DNA of 64,000 nucleotides from Macrophomina tecta (GCA_024180945.1 JAKSGN010000042.1:248001-312000), one strand, 5' to 3'; counted from the stretch's first letter, positions 11,637 through 21,860 are shown. Numbers and translations: made by a program. Notes: generated by a model not told the origin, from the sequence alone.

Positions 11637-12795
11637 TAGCGATATTATGGACTTTACTAAGAGGTTTTATTTCGCGCTAGCCAAGGCCTTTGCTTCTCTT
11701 CTAAGCCTCGATCATATCTATGTCGTAAGAAGCCTTATCGAGCTCCTTAATTTGTTTATAAGCAGCTTCGACAGCCTCCTGCGAATGCATAAAGAGGAAG
11801 GCTTATACGATAAGGTTAACAACGTGGCCGTGGTAGCGGATACGGCGATGTTCTACCCGCTATATAGTGCCTTTCTCCCTTAGGTAGCCGCTGAGCGCAC
11901 GGCAAAGGACGTCATTAGCGCTATGGTTATCGCCTATAATATATCCTATCTTATGCCAGATGCCATATTCTTCAAGCACTAGCTAAAGGAGTTTCTATTA
12001 CTTAGCCCCACTATGGCTACCGGGGCCATCTATGCCAGGAAGCTCGGACAGAGCGAGTAGAGCCTAACGGACTTTCTTTATATCCTCCTCTACTAATTGT
12101 ACGCAAGTTCCGAGGAAAGCTTTATAGTTTGGCGCGCTCCATACGTCGGCGGAAAGATAAAGCTTTAAGACCGAGGATTAGAGCTTCTGTCGCAGGATGT
12201 CTTTATAAACAAAGTAGAAGTTAGAAATAAGCTTCTAGACTGAGCCGTGGGAGAGGCTGATAATGTCCCCTACAGTGTAGTTAACTGCCAGAAGTAAAGC
12301 GTGTAGCTCCGGCCATTGGCTATAATTGTAAGGAAGGTTCCGCACTGTGACCAGCTGAACCAAAGCCTTAATTGCAGCCTTTGGATTTAGAGCGTCCTGG
12401 AGTACCTGCTCCTCGCGCATTTGAAGCTTGACGGTGTTTACATGGCCGGCCTTAGCAAAGGCGTCTTTAAGGAGCGAATTCCGTGCCCTCTTTACCGGAT
12501 GTGCCTCTGAGTATTCTACCTCGATTGAGTGGACCTTCAATAGGTGATTGCGGAAGGTAGTTGAGACATAAGTAGAATAAGATGGGCTGACGTAGTATTT
12601 ATAGTAGAAGACGAGGTCCTTCTTTTGGCCTCTACGTTCGGGCTTAGAGCTTTGCGGCCGACGAGCATGCTCCCAGGTAGAATCCGTTGTGCGAGCACGC
12701 CTTTTTTTCGAGGAGGTTGAGGATAGGGTCTTCGGGGTCTCGGTTTGCTCAGATGAACTCTCGATCGACTCCACGACCGAGAAGGAGGAGGACAT
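11637..12795 (-). pseudogene. hAT-A transposase, N-terminal half
   Basis: Reads from the ATG at 12795. A Ser/Glu-rich start is followed by a BED-like finger (TFRNHLLKVHSIE), then LSADVWSAPNYKAFLG, YIIGDNHSANDVLC and GHVVNLI, ending KVHNIA at the pogo border. These parallel hAT-2 residues about 60-390. At least eight in-frame stops after 12235 are TAG or TAA at positions where Gln is expected, the CAR-to-TAR change typical of RIP. The reading frame continues without loss of a codon into the half at 50025. Confidence 0.88.
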
Positions 12796-13229
12796 TATTA
12801 AAAAAAATATTGGTGGTTTTAGACAGAAATGCTTGGTTAGATGGCATAAACTTGGGGCTGAATTGGGCATCGAAGGAATGAATCTTTTGATGTCGCCTTC
12901 TTGAGCGACGGTAGTGAATATATCTACCTAAACTGCTGCTAGCCCAATCTAGATGAGGTGTGACGTGTATCAGAATCTAAACTATAGTGTAACCGCTTAG
13001 AGTATTACCTCCTTATTTTAATGTATGGTGATATAGGCATTAATAATTCATGCGTTCTAGAGCTATCCAGGAACCTCTCTTACGCAACACCAACCAAGTC
13101 CGGAATAAGAATTTTCCGGCGTATGATCATACTTAAACCATACGGCCGAGCTGTATGGTATAGGTGTATGGTTTATATATGGTTTATATATGGTTTAACT
13201 AAACCATACGCGTATGGTTAGAAAGCCTG
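11637..13229 (-). mobile_element. hAT-A, 5' half of a split hAT transposon
   Basis: The 5' terminus (minus strand) begins CAGGCTTTCTAACCATACG at 13229 and is followed inward by a subterminal array of ACCATACG and TATGGTTTA motifs (13130-13220). The half element stops exactly at the TA target of pogo-A copy 1. The missing 3' half is at 50025-51162, where the matching terminus CGTATGGTTAGAAAGCCTG is found. Confidence 0.9.
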
Positions 13230-13908
13230 TCCCGTACGCCTTCTTAAGGGCCGCAAAACAACTGACATCAAGTGGTTGGAGGAGGTGGGATGAATGCGCA
13301 GGCATACAGAGCGTGATAATCTTATGTTCCTGGCAAAACGACTCGAATTCAGCCGAATGATGGCTCTCGTGGCCGTCAAGAATTAAAAGACGATATGCTC
13401 CAGTTGTACGATCCTTCGTGTGCTTTTCGAAGTGCTGCAGCTACTAGAACGTAAGCTTATTTATCGTCCAACCGTTATCGCTCGTTGCGATAACCCAATC
13501 GCCTAGTATATAGTCGCTGTACCAAGCTAAAAGGTGGTATTATCCCTTAAATATTACGAAACGGCGGGATCGCCCACCCTTTCGCGTTGACTCCCTGGAT
13601 CACCGAAACCCACTCGCGATTGCCGGCTGCCTTGTCTTTGGTCGAGCACGTCGTTCGGAGGCTGTGACAACCATTCCGGCTGCAATAACGCCCATAAGGA
13701 AGCCCGCTTCGTTAAAGTTGAAGATATCGTCGTCTACGATCCCGTACTTCGCGATTATATTCCGTACGAGGTTAAACCAGCCTGTAATAGGCTCTGGATC
13801 CTCGCACTTAGCCCTCTGGTCATCGTACTTACGATTCAGACGTGTTCTGAGCTCAGGGGTCCGCTTTATAAAGTTAATAGGCCAGTTCTTGCCAACCTCG
13901 CCTCCAGC
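13230..13908 (-). pseudogene. Relic of a pogo transposase, both ends missing
   Basis: Minus-strand translation gives GKNWPINFIKRTPELRTRLN, RAKCEDPEP, IFNFNEAGFLMGVIAAGMVV and, toward 13300, pieces matching LLILDGHESHNSAEF of pogo-C. Terminal repeats are absent and stops are frequent. One end abuts the hAT-A terminus at 13229, so hAT-A probably inserted into this relic. The other end abuts a Gypsy LTR fragment. Confidence 0.8.
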
Positions 13909-14078
13909 TGTAACGAGCGGGCCTCTGCCTCTAAGGGTCTAAACACCAAAGAGGGAGAAAACCTGTCGAAGGGTTTCCTTGAGTGGGTACAAGAAGAGGG
14001 TGAGAGCAAGTCGAACACGTGATGAGACTGAGCACTGCGTGCGAAGGCCGTGTTACTAACAATGTGCTGAATTGTTAT
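13909..14078 (-). repeat. Gypsy LTR fragment
   Basis: Starts TGTAACGAGCGGGCC, the same boundary as the complete solo LTR at 39223, and matches the LTR at 62078-62519 in reverse orientation. It is cut after GAATTGTTAT, where the TIR element at 14079 begins. The rest of the LTR is not found beyond that element, so this is a broken copy. Confidence 0.8.
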
Positions 14079-15010
14079 GGGGTAAATTCGAAATCCACAC
14101 ACCCGCTCTGAATCCACACCTGCGTGGATAGGCCGCGGCCGTGCGCTGTCGCTTGGCGCCGCTAATTTCTTAGCGGCCGAGCGCAGACTAGGGTCGCCTC
14201 GTATACGCCGCCACTGCTTGCAGGATCGCCGCCCTATCGTATGTCTTGGCACGGTGTTGACATTTACCCCCCGCTCTGCGCGCGCTAGCGCCTAAACGCA
14301 TTCTACAATGCAATGAGGCGCCTTGTGCCCTCGTTGGACACACGGTATAAAGTCTAAGATTGTAAGTCTCCCTTATTTCTTAGCAGAATAGTCCAACATC
14401 TGAATCCACATGTCTAAACAAGCTTGGTCCAAATCCACATCTCTATCAACTACACTGATCTAAACCCACACTGCTCTTAATTTTTGCTGATCCAAATCCA
14501 CACATCTTTGTCAATTATCCTCATCTAATTGTCCTGGGACGCTTGCCCGCGAGCGCTACGTAGTCGACTATCGGCCTGGCGCGCTTGCTTCTGCGCTGCG
14601 GCCCTTGCGAGGGCTCCGATGCGCGCCCCGGTATACGCCCTAGTGTAGGCGCAGGTGCAGGCGCAGGTGTGTGCGCTGGCGAGGGAGTAGGAGTAGGTAT
14701 TATCTGCGTGCTGGATAACGGCGATGATGCTAGCGTCCGTAGACGCCGCGCGCGTGGTGTTGAGGGCGATTGGAGGACGTAAATCTCTCGCTCAAGGCTC
14801 TCAAGCCTTGAGTTCACGACCTCATCGCTTAAATTAGGTGTAGAAATCCCTGTCAGTGCGACGGGCGCCAAACAAGCGAGAATACAATAAGGTAAAGCGA
14901 CTGTCTGTGCCATCGCACTAATGCGGTGGCACGTCGGAGGTGTGGATTCAGAGCGGGTGTGTGGATTTGGTGAATTTGACCCTCTGAGGTGTGGATTTCG
15001 AATTTACCCC
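14079..15010. mobile_element. Unclassified 0.93-kb TIR element with AATCCACA subterminal repeats
   Basis: Both ends read GGGGTAAATTCGAAATCCAC inward and are flanked by TTAT (14075-14078 and 15011-15014), consistent with a 4-bp target duplication. The right arm has an extra segment between two AATCCACAC repeats that the left arm lacks. Further AATCCACA-type repeats occur near 14115, 14400-14510 and 14940. No transposase is encoded, so it is probably non-autonomous. A lone end of the same kind lies at 22008-22037. Confidence 0.75.
14521..14913 (-). CDS. Small ORF inside the TIR element (130 aa)
   Basis: Predicted protein with a hydrophobic start (MAQTVALPYCILACLAPVAL), a middle of TPTPSPAHTPAPAPAP repeats and a basic end (RRSKRARP). 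I do not recognise it. The repeat stretch could be chance coding of a GT-rich tract. It may be a remnant of a larger element gene or non-functional. Confidence 0.3.
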   Translation of the reverse strand: MAQTVALPYCILACLAPVALTGISTPNLSDEVVNSRLESLEREIYVLQSPSTPRARRLRTLASSPLSSTQIIPTPTPSPAHTPAPAPAPTLGRIPGRASEPSQGPQRRSKRARPIVDYVALAGKRPRTIR

Positions 15011-15014
15011 TTAT

Positions 15015-16439
15015 CCAGAACCCGTTCTCGCAGCCATGTTTGCCAGAGTGTTATACTCTTGGGACGGAATTGAAGGTGTCTTCGAATGGTTCATGGCCGC
15101 CATTGATGATGCCACTTTTGACTCTACTATCATAGCCATTTTTTGGTCTCTTTAACCCGCTCAAATGACCAGGCTGTGACGAAAGGTGCCGGAACGATAA
15201 TGATAAGCCAAGTGTTTCGCTCGACCGCTGGTTCATTGCTATGCTTCACATATTGGTCCCTACCAATAACACATAAATGGATACGAAGATTAAGTCAACC
15301 GACAAAAGTACGATGCCGCGTTATCACCAATGGTGCTAAACAACCCTTATATCCTGCCAGATTATGATTCACAAAACACGTTGTCCTCTATCAGCCATAA
15401 AACCTGACGCTACACAGATGTTTTAAGTATATTGATCTCTGTCTTGTAACATTTCCTGAGACCACGCCAGTAAATCATCTGCTCTAGTAGATTGAAATAT
15501 CTTGTTTGCCGCGTATCCTCCCCTGCCTCGCCCACAGCCGAGCAAGGCGAATAGTTACATGAGAGCAGTGGTAAGGTTCTTAGGCTAAGTGAGTCTAACT
15601 GTCCTGGTCTGTCGGACTGGCATGGCCTTAGGCACAACCATCGGATTGATCGGTCACGTTGTCTCTGTCATCCAGCGCGACGCAGCAAGAATCTTCAGAG
15701 CTGTTCGCCGTACAAGCATTATACACCTTAGGGCCGTCGAGCTGGCCAGAAAGGCCGGAGCACTAATAACTTAGTCACTATTCTAAGACAATCACGAGTT
15801 CTACTTACCCAATTTCCAGTGAGTCCTTCGTACGACTTGAGCTCTGAAGTAGATTAGACGGTAATATCAAAACACGGATGTGAATTGTCTTACCTAACAC
15901 TCCACCGACACTTGGACACGCTTTTTGGATAGCACAAGTCTGAGGAGTCGTGGTTGACTTCGCCTTGATGCAGATGCAACTATCCCACTTTAAGGTAAGC
16001 CCAGTGGTGGCAGAACTGAATTTTTAGTAACAAAAGTGCCATTTTCTTAGGGACTATACTAAGAACAGTAAAATGATAGCATTTCCGAACCGCATTGTGT
16101 GAGAAGAAGATTTTGAACAGTTAGTAACAGTCAATGATGATTTTTGTCGATGTCTCCAGACATGGAAGGAAGAGGATATATATCTTGTTATGCCTCGTAT
16201 CTCTAAGTATAGCTAAACCCTAAGTAGCATAGTCTTGATAAACAAAAAGGTTTACTTGATGAAGATTATAAATGTTAAAAGAAAATTCAGGATTACGAAC
16301 ACAAACTCAAAGATACGAGAAAAGTGAGATACTTTGGAGTAGTCTAGGATTCCCCCGCTGATGGCGGTGGGAAAAGGGATATTAACCCTCACTGCTTCTC
16401 CTTGACATTGATAGGGACAATAATCTCATCGAAATCTTC
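15015..16439. other. AT-rich stretch without a supported gene
   Basis: Only short frames. One at 15589-15774 (+) reads TIGLIGHVVSVIQRDAARIF but has no family match that I recognise. The last 100 bp hold the promoter of the secreted-protein gene at 16466. Confidence 0.45.
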
Positions 16440-16447
16440 TATATAAA
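16440..16447 (+). promoter_or_regulatory. TATA box of the secreted-protein gene
   Basis: TATATAAA, 19 bp upstream of the ATG at 16466. This is close but possible for a short-leader fungal gene. Confidence 0.4.
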
Positions 16448-16465
16448 CTATCTTTCGTCACTACT

Positions 16466-16711
16466 ATGCGTCCAGCCTACCTTTCTATTCTCTTTTTTGC
16501 TGGGGCTCTCGCTGTTCCCCAACTGGAAGAGAGCCCAAGGTTAGCGCAATGGATATCCAGATGCATTAGAATCCTACTGAATCATACAGCGATCTGAACA
16601 GCCTCCAATCTCGTGCAGTTGATCTTATCAAAATTCGTGCACTGTAAGTTCGACAACCCACAGTATGAACGAAAAATTGCTAATTCCTGTGGAGTGACCT
16701 CAACAGTGTAG
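16466..16711 (+). pseudogene. Small secreted cysteine-containing protein gene, truncated by hAT-2
   Basis: The ATG opens a clear signal peptide (MRPAYLSILFFAGALAVPQ) with a likely cleavage site near residue 18. The frame has one TGA at 16595-16597 (codon 44) and is otherwise open across 81 codons, with three Cys (one before, two after the stop). The final stop, TAG at 16709, is supplied by the hAT-2 terminus, so the original 3' end is lost. Small size, a secretion signal and a few Cys resemble fungal effector-type proteins; that is inference from architecture only. The TGA could be a CGA-to-TGA mutation or could lie in an unrecognised intron. The remainder of the gene is not found beyond hAT-2. 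Confidence 0.55.
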
Positions 16712-19199
16712 TTTTCAATCCTGTCAATCCTTATCAATCGATATCGACGATTGAATTGAATTGAGATGGAATTGACAGGAAATTGATCAATCCTCCTGGA
16801 ATTTCCGCCACCGGGGCACCACCGGGGCGCCACCCCTCTTCTATCACAGATATCACAACGCCAACTCCCACTGTGGCTTGTTGGCAGGACAACCAGTAGG
16901 AAAAAAAAATTCAATTTCAAAGTCTAATCAAGCATTTCGATGCCAGCTCTTCATACATTCGAGCATTTCAATTGTTTGAGCGGATAACTGCGCTCTATCC
17001 CATGAGATTGTACGACGAGCTCCTGAAAAGACTCGCTCCGCCTCGTCACTCATTGCTGGGATTGAGAGGATATCAAGTGCCATTCTTGAAAGCCTTGGAA
17101 AGCGTCTTCTTTGTGGCTCTTGTAGCCACCACTCAATAGCACTCATATTCCCGAGGTCGTAAGGCTCTTGATCGCAATAGTCGTCAAACTCATCCAGGCT
17201 GCGTGGCCGAGAGTAACCCTCCAGGTCTCGTGCAATCTTACGGAATGCGGAGACTGGCTTTTGAGTCTCTTGACTCGCTTCGACTTCGTATGATGGTATT
17301 ACAGGAAGGTGTGTGCTACCCCGGTAGCCCCGCCAAAGCTTTCTGACGCTATTGATGGCCGTTTTTTGCCAGGATGCTTTCCAGTTGCTTTGGATATACT
17401 TCGTACGGCGGTTTGGATGAAGTATGATACCAGCGGCATAGAGAGGTGAGTCATCTGTCTTGCTATAATACTTGTCGAGAGTCTCCCAGCTACTGGTAAT
17501 CCGAGAACAGAGCTCCTTGTCGTCTTTGAACTCATCGAGCGCCGATTCCAGGTGCCTGATCAGCACATCCATAGTGAAGAGCACAAAGTCGATTGTCGCC
17601 TTATGTCCTTGGCAGTACAGAGTTGCCTCCTGAAACGGCCCCAGAAACGTCTGGATAGTACGAATCTTTTGCCAGTCTAGGGGAGACAGGAAGTCATCCT
17701 TCAGGTCCGCCCAATAGGCTTTGCAGAACTCGTCAATCTTGCTTTCATACTTGAGTGCAATATCGCACATGCTGGTCCAGCTATTCCATCTTGTACGGTT
17801 GTCCAGCGGAATCAACCTTCCCACCAGGTCGATGAAGGCCTGAGTGCGGCCGCTTGATGCTCGCACGAAGACAACGATGTTGTGAAGCTTGCCTAGGGGA
17901 CCCATAACTCGAAATGACTGCCGTAAGGCTTCGGTAGCTCCAACTGGGCCATCTCTCGCGATAATCTCCTGCTCTTCGAATGAGTCCAGCTCCTCCACCT
18001 GCATGAAATTGTGGAAGAGGAATGCCTGAACGGCCAAATTAATTATATGGCCAATGCAACGTATACGATGAGTAAGTATGTCCCAAGGGACATCTTGTTC
18101 TTCAAGATAGCCACCAATCGCAGAACAAAGAGTATCGTTTGAGCTTGCGTTGTCGCTAATGATGGATCCAATCTTTTGAACGATGGCGAAGTCTTCGAGA
18201 ATTGGTTTGAGAGCCTTAAATTGCCCCTCTCCAGCATGATTAGGAATCGTGCGAAGACCAATGAGAAGCCTGGACACTTCGATTTCGCCTTCTGCAATGT
18301 AATGGGCGCAGATTCCAAGCAGAAGGAGCCTATTGGGAGATGACCATACATCGACTGCAAGATTGACCTTCGAGATCGACGACTGAAGCCTCTTTCGTAT
18401 GGAATCTTTCCGGCATTCGTAGAGCATCTTGATCTTCTTTCTGACCTCCGAGTGTGCGGTTGTGATGCAGCCTTCGACCTCCGGGTTGAGAAGCTGGCAA
18501 AAGGCGTGAAATTCGGGCCACTCCACAATACGAAATGACAGATTCCGCGCAATGATTAACGTAGCCAGCGCCTCCGTGATGACCTCCTTGTTAAGAACCT
18601 TTCGAAAGACTTGAGCGTCTATCTTTTGCGACGTTTGCCCTGCTGATGCCGCCTTCAAGTAAAGGCGTTCGAGCTGGTCGGCGGTTGATTTACAAATCGC
18701 TCCAGGCTCTTCCACGACAGTGATTCCATGGACACTTGCGAGATGGTTTCGAAATGTGTTGCTTGCCTGGCTTCGATAGCCATTCGTACAGTATTTGCAA
18801 TAGAAAAGTCGGTTTTTCCCTTCCTTTTCCGGTTCATTTGGCCCTGGCTGACGACAGTGTGCCCTCGTTGCAGATGCTGCAGTTCCTCTTGTATTTCTGG
18901 ATCGTGATGTTGCCTCGGTGGTGAGACAGTCCTCAACGGAAAGGTTTGTAAAAGACGAATTGAGCTCGTCATCCATGCCCGATAATTGATAATGCAATAG
19001 AAGAGGACTGTTTGATGCATTTCGGGTCCTGCGGCTCCCTGCGGGCGTGTTTTATGGCGTTTGTTTGGTGGCGTTTGGCAGGGCAACCAGGAGGCTGTCG
19101 ATCCTTATCAATCGTCAATTCAATTCCATGATGGACTTGATATCGATTGATAGGGATCGATTGATAAGATTGATAAGATCGAGATTGAAAACCACACTG
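16704..19199 (-). mobile_element. hAT-2, complete hAT transposon
   Basis: 2.5 kb with termini CAGTGTAGTTTTCAATC (left) and CAGTGTGGTTTTCAATC (right, reverse complement). Both are followed by imperfect arrays of ATCAATC and CTTATCAAT. The transposase is full length and unbroken, so the element could be autonomous. The flanking 8-mers differ (GACCTCAA left, AGTAGTAT right). The left flank is a secreted-protein gene and the right flank is the interior of a Copia LTR. The two sides are therefore not one pre-insertion site. Confidence 0.9.
16928..18997 (-). CDS. hAT-2 transposase, 689 aa, intact
   Basis: Cuts and rejoins DNA at hAT termini. BED-type zinc finger with C67, C70, H85 and H90 (C-x2-C-x14-H-x4-H). 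The RNase H-like core has D216 in NLAVDVWSS, D282 in ISDNASSND and the C-x2-H motif C314/H317 in RCIGHIIN. The catalytic Glu is E654 in the dimerisation region (SIPAMSDEAERVFS), after EWWLQEPQRRRFPRL. Length is normal for fungal hAT enzymes. The second Met (M8) may be the true start, since it begins the acidic MDDELNSSF stretch. There are no stops or frameshifts, in contrast to hAT-1, hAT-A and hAT-3. It probably acts in the nucleus as an oligomer and could supply activity to deleted relatives such as hAT-A. Confidence 0.92.
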   Translation of the reverse strand: MHYQLSGMDDELNSSFTNLSVEDCLTTEATSRSRNTRGTAASATRAHCRQPGPNEPEKEGKNRLFYCKYCTNGYRSQASNTFRNHLASVHGITVVEEPGAICKSTADQLERLYLKAASAGQTSQKIDAQVFRKVLNKEVITEALATLIIARNLSFRIVEWPEFHAFCQLLNPEVEGCITTAHSEVRKKIKMLYECRKDSIRKRLQSSISKVNLAVDVWSSPNRLLLLGICAHYIAEGEIEVSRLLIGLRTIPNHAGEGQFKALKPILEDFAIVQKIGSIISDNASSNDTLCSAIGGYLEEQDVPWDILTHRIRCIGHIINLAVQAFLFHNFMQVEELDSFEEQEIIARDGPVGATEALRQSFRVMGPLGKLHNIVVFVRASSGRTQAFIDLVGRLIPLDNRTRWNSWTSMCDIALKYESKIDEFCKAYWADLKDDFLSPLDWQKIRTIQTFLGPFQEATLYCQGHKATIDFVLFTMDVLIRHLESALDEFKDDKELCSRITSSWETLDKYYSKTDDSPLYAAGIILHPNRRTKYIQSNWKASWQKTAINSVRKLWRGYRGSTHLPVIPSYEVEASQETQKPVSAFRKIARDLEGYSRPRSLDEFDDYCDQEPYDLGNMSAIEWWLQEPQRRRFPRLSRMALDILSIPAMSDEAERVFSGARRTISWDRAQLSAQTIEMLECMKSWHRNA

Positions 19200-19295
19200 A
19201 GTAGTATAGCTAGCGTTAGTTGCACGGATATAAGAGGGCACCCCCTCTTATTCCTGTCTATCACCGAGAATCTCATTTTTCCACCAAGTTCAACA
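19200..19295 (+). repeat. Partial 5' LTR
   Basis: Differs from the last 96 bp of the 3' LTR (20758-20853) by about one base and ends TTCAACA. The missing 5' part is replaced by hAT-2. Confidence 0.9.
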
Positions 19296-19309
19296 GTTAT
19301 GAGCCCGGA
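19296..19309 (+). other. Primer-binding site matching the initiator tRNA-Met anticodon arm
   Basis: GTTATGAGCCCGGA directly follows the LTR. It is complementary to a CCGGGCTCATAAC anticodon stem-loop, the half-tRNA(iMet) primer used by Drosophila copia and yeast Ty5. The match to this fungus's own tRNA is assumed, not checked. Confidence 0.65.
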
Positions 19310-19377
19310 GCCGCTAGGGCTGCCAAATTATTCTTGTGTCATCCATTCTAGCTATCTTAAGCGTTCTACCAATCACC

Positions 19378-20364
19378 ATGGCCGTTACCAACCGCACCAG
19401 CAACACCACTATCACTCTCTCAGAGCCTAGCCAGTGGGAGACATGGCTTTATCTAATCAAGTCTCGTGCACAGCAGTATCAGATTTGGGAGCTTATCAAT
19501 CCAGACCTTCCAGCCAAACCAGACGGTTATCCAGAGCCGGAGCTTCCAGAGCTTCCAGATACGGCCACGGCCCAAGCAACGAATACGTTCAACCTCCAGA
19601 TGTCTATCTATAACGCCAACTATAAGAGATACATCAAGCAGAGGCAGGCTTTCGCTAATATTACCTATATCATTCAGGGCTCCATTAAACCGGCTCTCCT
19701 TACGTATATTAAGAACGAACCCGACCCCCATCCGTATACCTTACTCCGCGCGCTCCGCACGCGAATTGCTCCCTCTGTCCGAGCAATCGAGCTTGAGCTT
19801 GAACACCAATAGCGCTTGCTTATTAAGAAAGGCCCTGTGGACTAGAATATTGAGAAGTGGCTCCAACGGGTGGAGGAAGTCTATACCAAGGCAAAGAACC
19901 GAGAATTGCCAGATATGGCGGGCCAGCGCGCTAGCCGTGACTTTATACTGGCAATCGAAAAGACCGATATTCCATAGGCAACGGCTCAGATGGTCAAGTA
20001 CGAAACGGAGGACTCCACAACACCTAGTCTCTACCAGATGGTTGAGAACTACCGGCGTTACTATCGAACTCGAAATCAGCAAACAACGCACACAGCCTTT
20101 ACAGCTACTCTTCGAGGCCGTAAAGCACCACCTCGGTGCCTATGCGATGAGGTCCACTACTGGGCAGACTGTCCGTACCTAAATAAGGCAGCAAGACCTG
20201 AGGGGTGGAAGCCGAATAACCAAATAATGACCAAGTGCGCAAAGGCATTGGCAAATCCGAAGACCAGGCAGCTTATCGAGAGAGCACTTAAGAAAGCAAT
20301 TCAACACCAGGACGTACAACAAACCAGCCTCGTTATTAACGATAAGGAGGATATCAGCTTTTAG
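19378..20364 (+). pseudogene. Copia-type gag with three in-frame TAG stops
   Basis: The ATG in a CACCATGG context opens 328 codons containing WETWLYLIKSRAQQYQIWELI, a helical gag core (TLLRALRTRI, WLQRVEEVY) and a zinc-knuckle-like CLCDEVHYWADC near the end. TAG stops at 19810, 19843 and 19975 interrupt an otherwise open frame. They fit CAG-to-TAG or TGG-to-TAG changes. The frame ends at TAG 20364 and no pol frame follows. Confidence 0.8.
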
Positions 20365-20698
20365 CTTCTTCCAACCAACCAACCAAGTACCGCGTGGCCG
20401 GGTTACATAGCCATACCATCCAACATACCGAACGGCCGGGAGATAGCCGTCCAGAGTACTCACCACCACCGACCGTGCCGGATTATAATAGCCGGACCGA
20501 GCTAACCCGGGAGGTGCCCTGATCAAGCACTAAACCAACCACCAGACCAGCCAGCACGGCATTTATTAACATTTTCTTTGTACCGAGCGTAGCCAGCACT
20601 AGCTAGGCGTCCACTCATTTGCTTTACCTACTTGTACCAACATCAACACTATACCAAGTGTCACGAGTTACCCTTTTAGGCCAACTCGTGAAGGGGTG

Positions 20699-20853
20699 TG
20701 TTGGAATAGCGGTTTCACGAGCGTTATAACTATACTAGTTAGCTTTACAAGTGTCTCAGTAGTATAGCTAGCGTTAGTTGCACGGATATAAGAGGGCACC
20801 CCCTCTTATTCCTGTCTATCACCGAGAATCTCATTTTTCCACTAAGTTCAACA
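20699..20853 (+). repeat. 3' LTR of the gag-only Copia element
   Basis: TGTTGGAATAGCGG... to ...AAGTTCAACA, TG...CA ends, 155 bp, preceded by a short purine tract (GAAGGGG). It contains TATAAGAGGG near 20790. Confidence 0.85.
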
Positions 20854-21147
20854 TTTTCTTAAGCTAATTCTGAGTAAGATAAGCATGCATAGCGACTCTA
20901 GACCCGTTGTGTCGACTCACGCTGCGTTGTTCGGTGGGTGGGCAGTCAGCCCGTGTCAGGCCGGCCCAGAACTTTTATCCTAGTACTGTATATCAAGGTA
21001 AATACGACTTTCTACTAGCTGATAATTGTTGGAACATTACGTGTATTTGGCTTTTTGCCAAGTGTAGTCTATGCAGGAGAGGACAAAAGGCCACGCCAGG
21101 GCCGCCCTCCTCCAACACCGTGCCAATCTATGCCTTCATCACTGAAT

Positions 21148-21640
21148 AAGCTGTCACTTCACTTGCTCCAACAGCATATAAGACAGCTAAGAAAGCCGCT
21201 AGGCTGCCCTCGAAGGAGCTTAAAGCTACTTCCCTTAGCTATCTGAAGCAGACGATCTGGAAGCGTAGGAACACGCTAGCAAAGAAAAACGACCCACGAA
21301 TACTCGACGCCCCTAAAGAGATATCAGCGCGCTACCTGCAGCTAAAGACGAATCACGCCTGCACAGGAGCCTACCTCTATAGATTCCGCAACACAGACAG
21401 CCCCAGATGCTGGTGGTGCAACCACGACTCTCAAACAGTTGATCACCTATTGTTCGCTTGCAGGAGGTGGCACCAGCAAAGAGAATCTCCTTTTGGCGAC
21501 GGAGGGCGAAACCGATTTTGCAAGCGACTGTAGGCGTCAGAGATTGCGCGGGCTAGACGTTTGTACAGCCTACCATGAATTACTGCGTGAAACTTAAGTG
21601 GGCGTGACATTCCCCGGCCCATGGATACGAATAATTACTG
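21148..21640 (+). pseudogene. LINE ORF2 C-terminal relic
   Basis: Reads LPSKELKATSLSYLKQTIWK, YLQLKTNHACTGAYLYRF and a zinc knuckle PRCWWCNHDSQTVDHLLFAC, the C-terminal end of Tad-type LINE proteins after RNase H. Everything upstream is missing and the frame breaks after 21490. Part of it (about 21648-21685) also resembles 44400-44430 in reverse. Confidence 0.75.
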
Positions 21641-21860
21641 GGGTTGTCCAGGCGAGAAGGACATGGGGTAGGACGATTGTAGCTAAAGAGATAAGGACAG
21701 GCAACACTCAGGAAAATGCTCTTTATGGAAACCAGGAGGCAGGAAGGTCAAGAAATCAGGGTAAGGATGGCTTCATATTCTACTAACTTTAGGGATACTT
21801 TTTTCTTTTCTTCTCTTTTTATTGCTGGTGGACTGCTTGCACTACGATGTTGTTCACTCA

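Larger units (their letters stand above)
19200..20853 (+). mobile_element. Copia-type element carrying only gag (TR-GAG-like)
   Basis: A partial 5' LTR (19200-19295, its first 59 bp missing), a primer-binding site, a gag frame and a complete 155-bp 3' LTR (20699-20853). Only 1.4 kb lies between the LTRs and there is no protease, integrase or reverse transcriptase. This is the layout of terminal-repeat retrotransposons with a gag domain. It would need pol from another element. hAT-2 abuts the broken 5' LTR. Confidence 0.8.

Noticed and set aside
11647..11883. 78-codon plus frame next to pogo-A
   Set aside because: It is antisense to the hAT-A transposase, which explains the sequence fully on the minus strand.
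16582..16920. 112-codon minus frame with a hydrophobic start resembling a signal peptide
   Set aside because: It runs across the hAT-2 terminus into antisense of the secreted-protein gene, so it is a chance frame.
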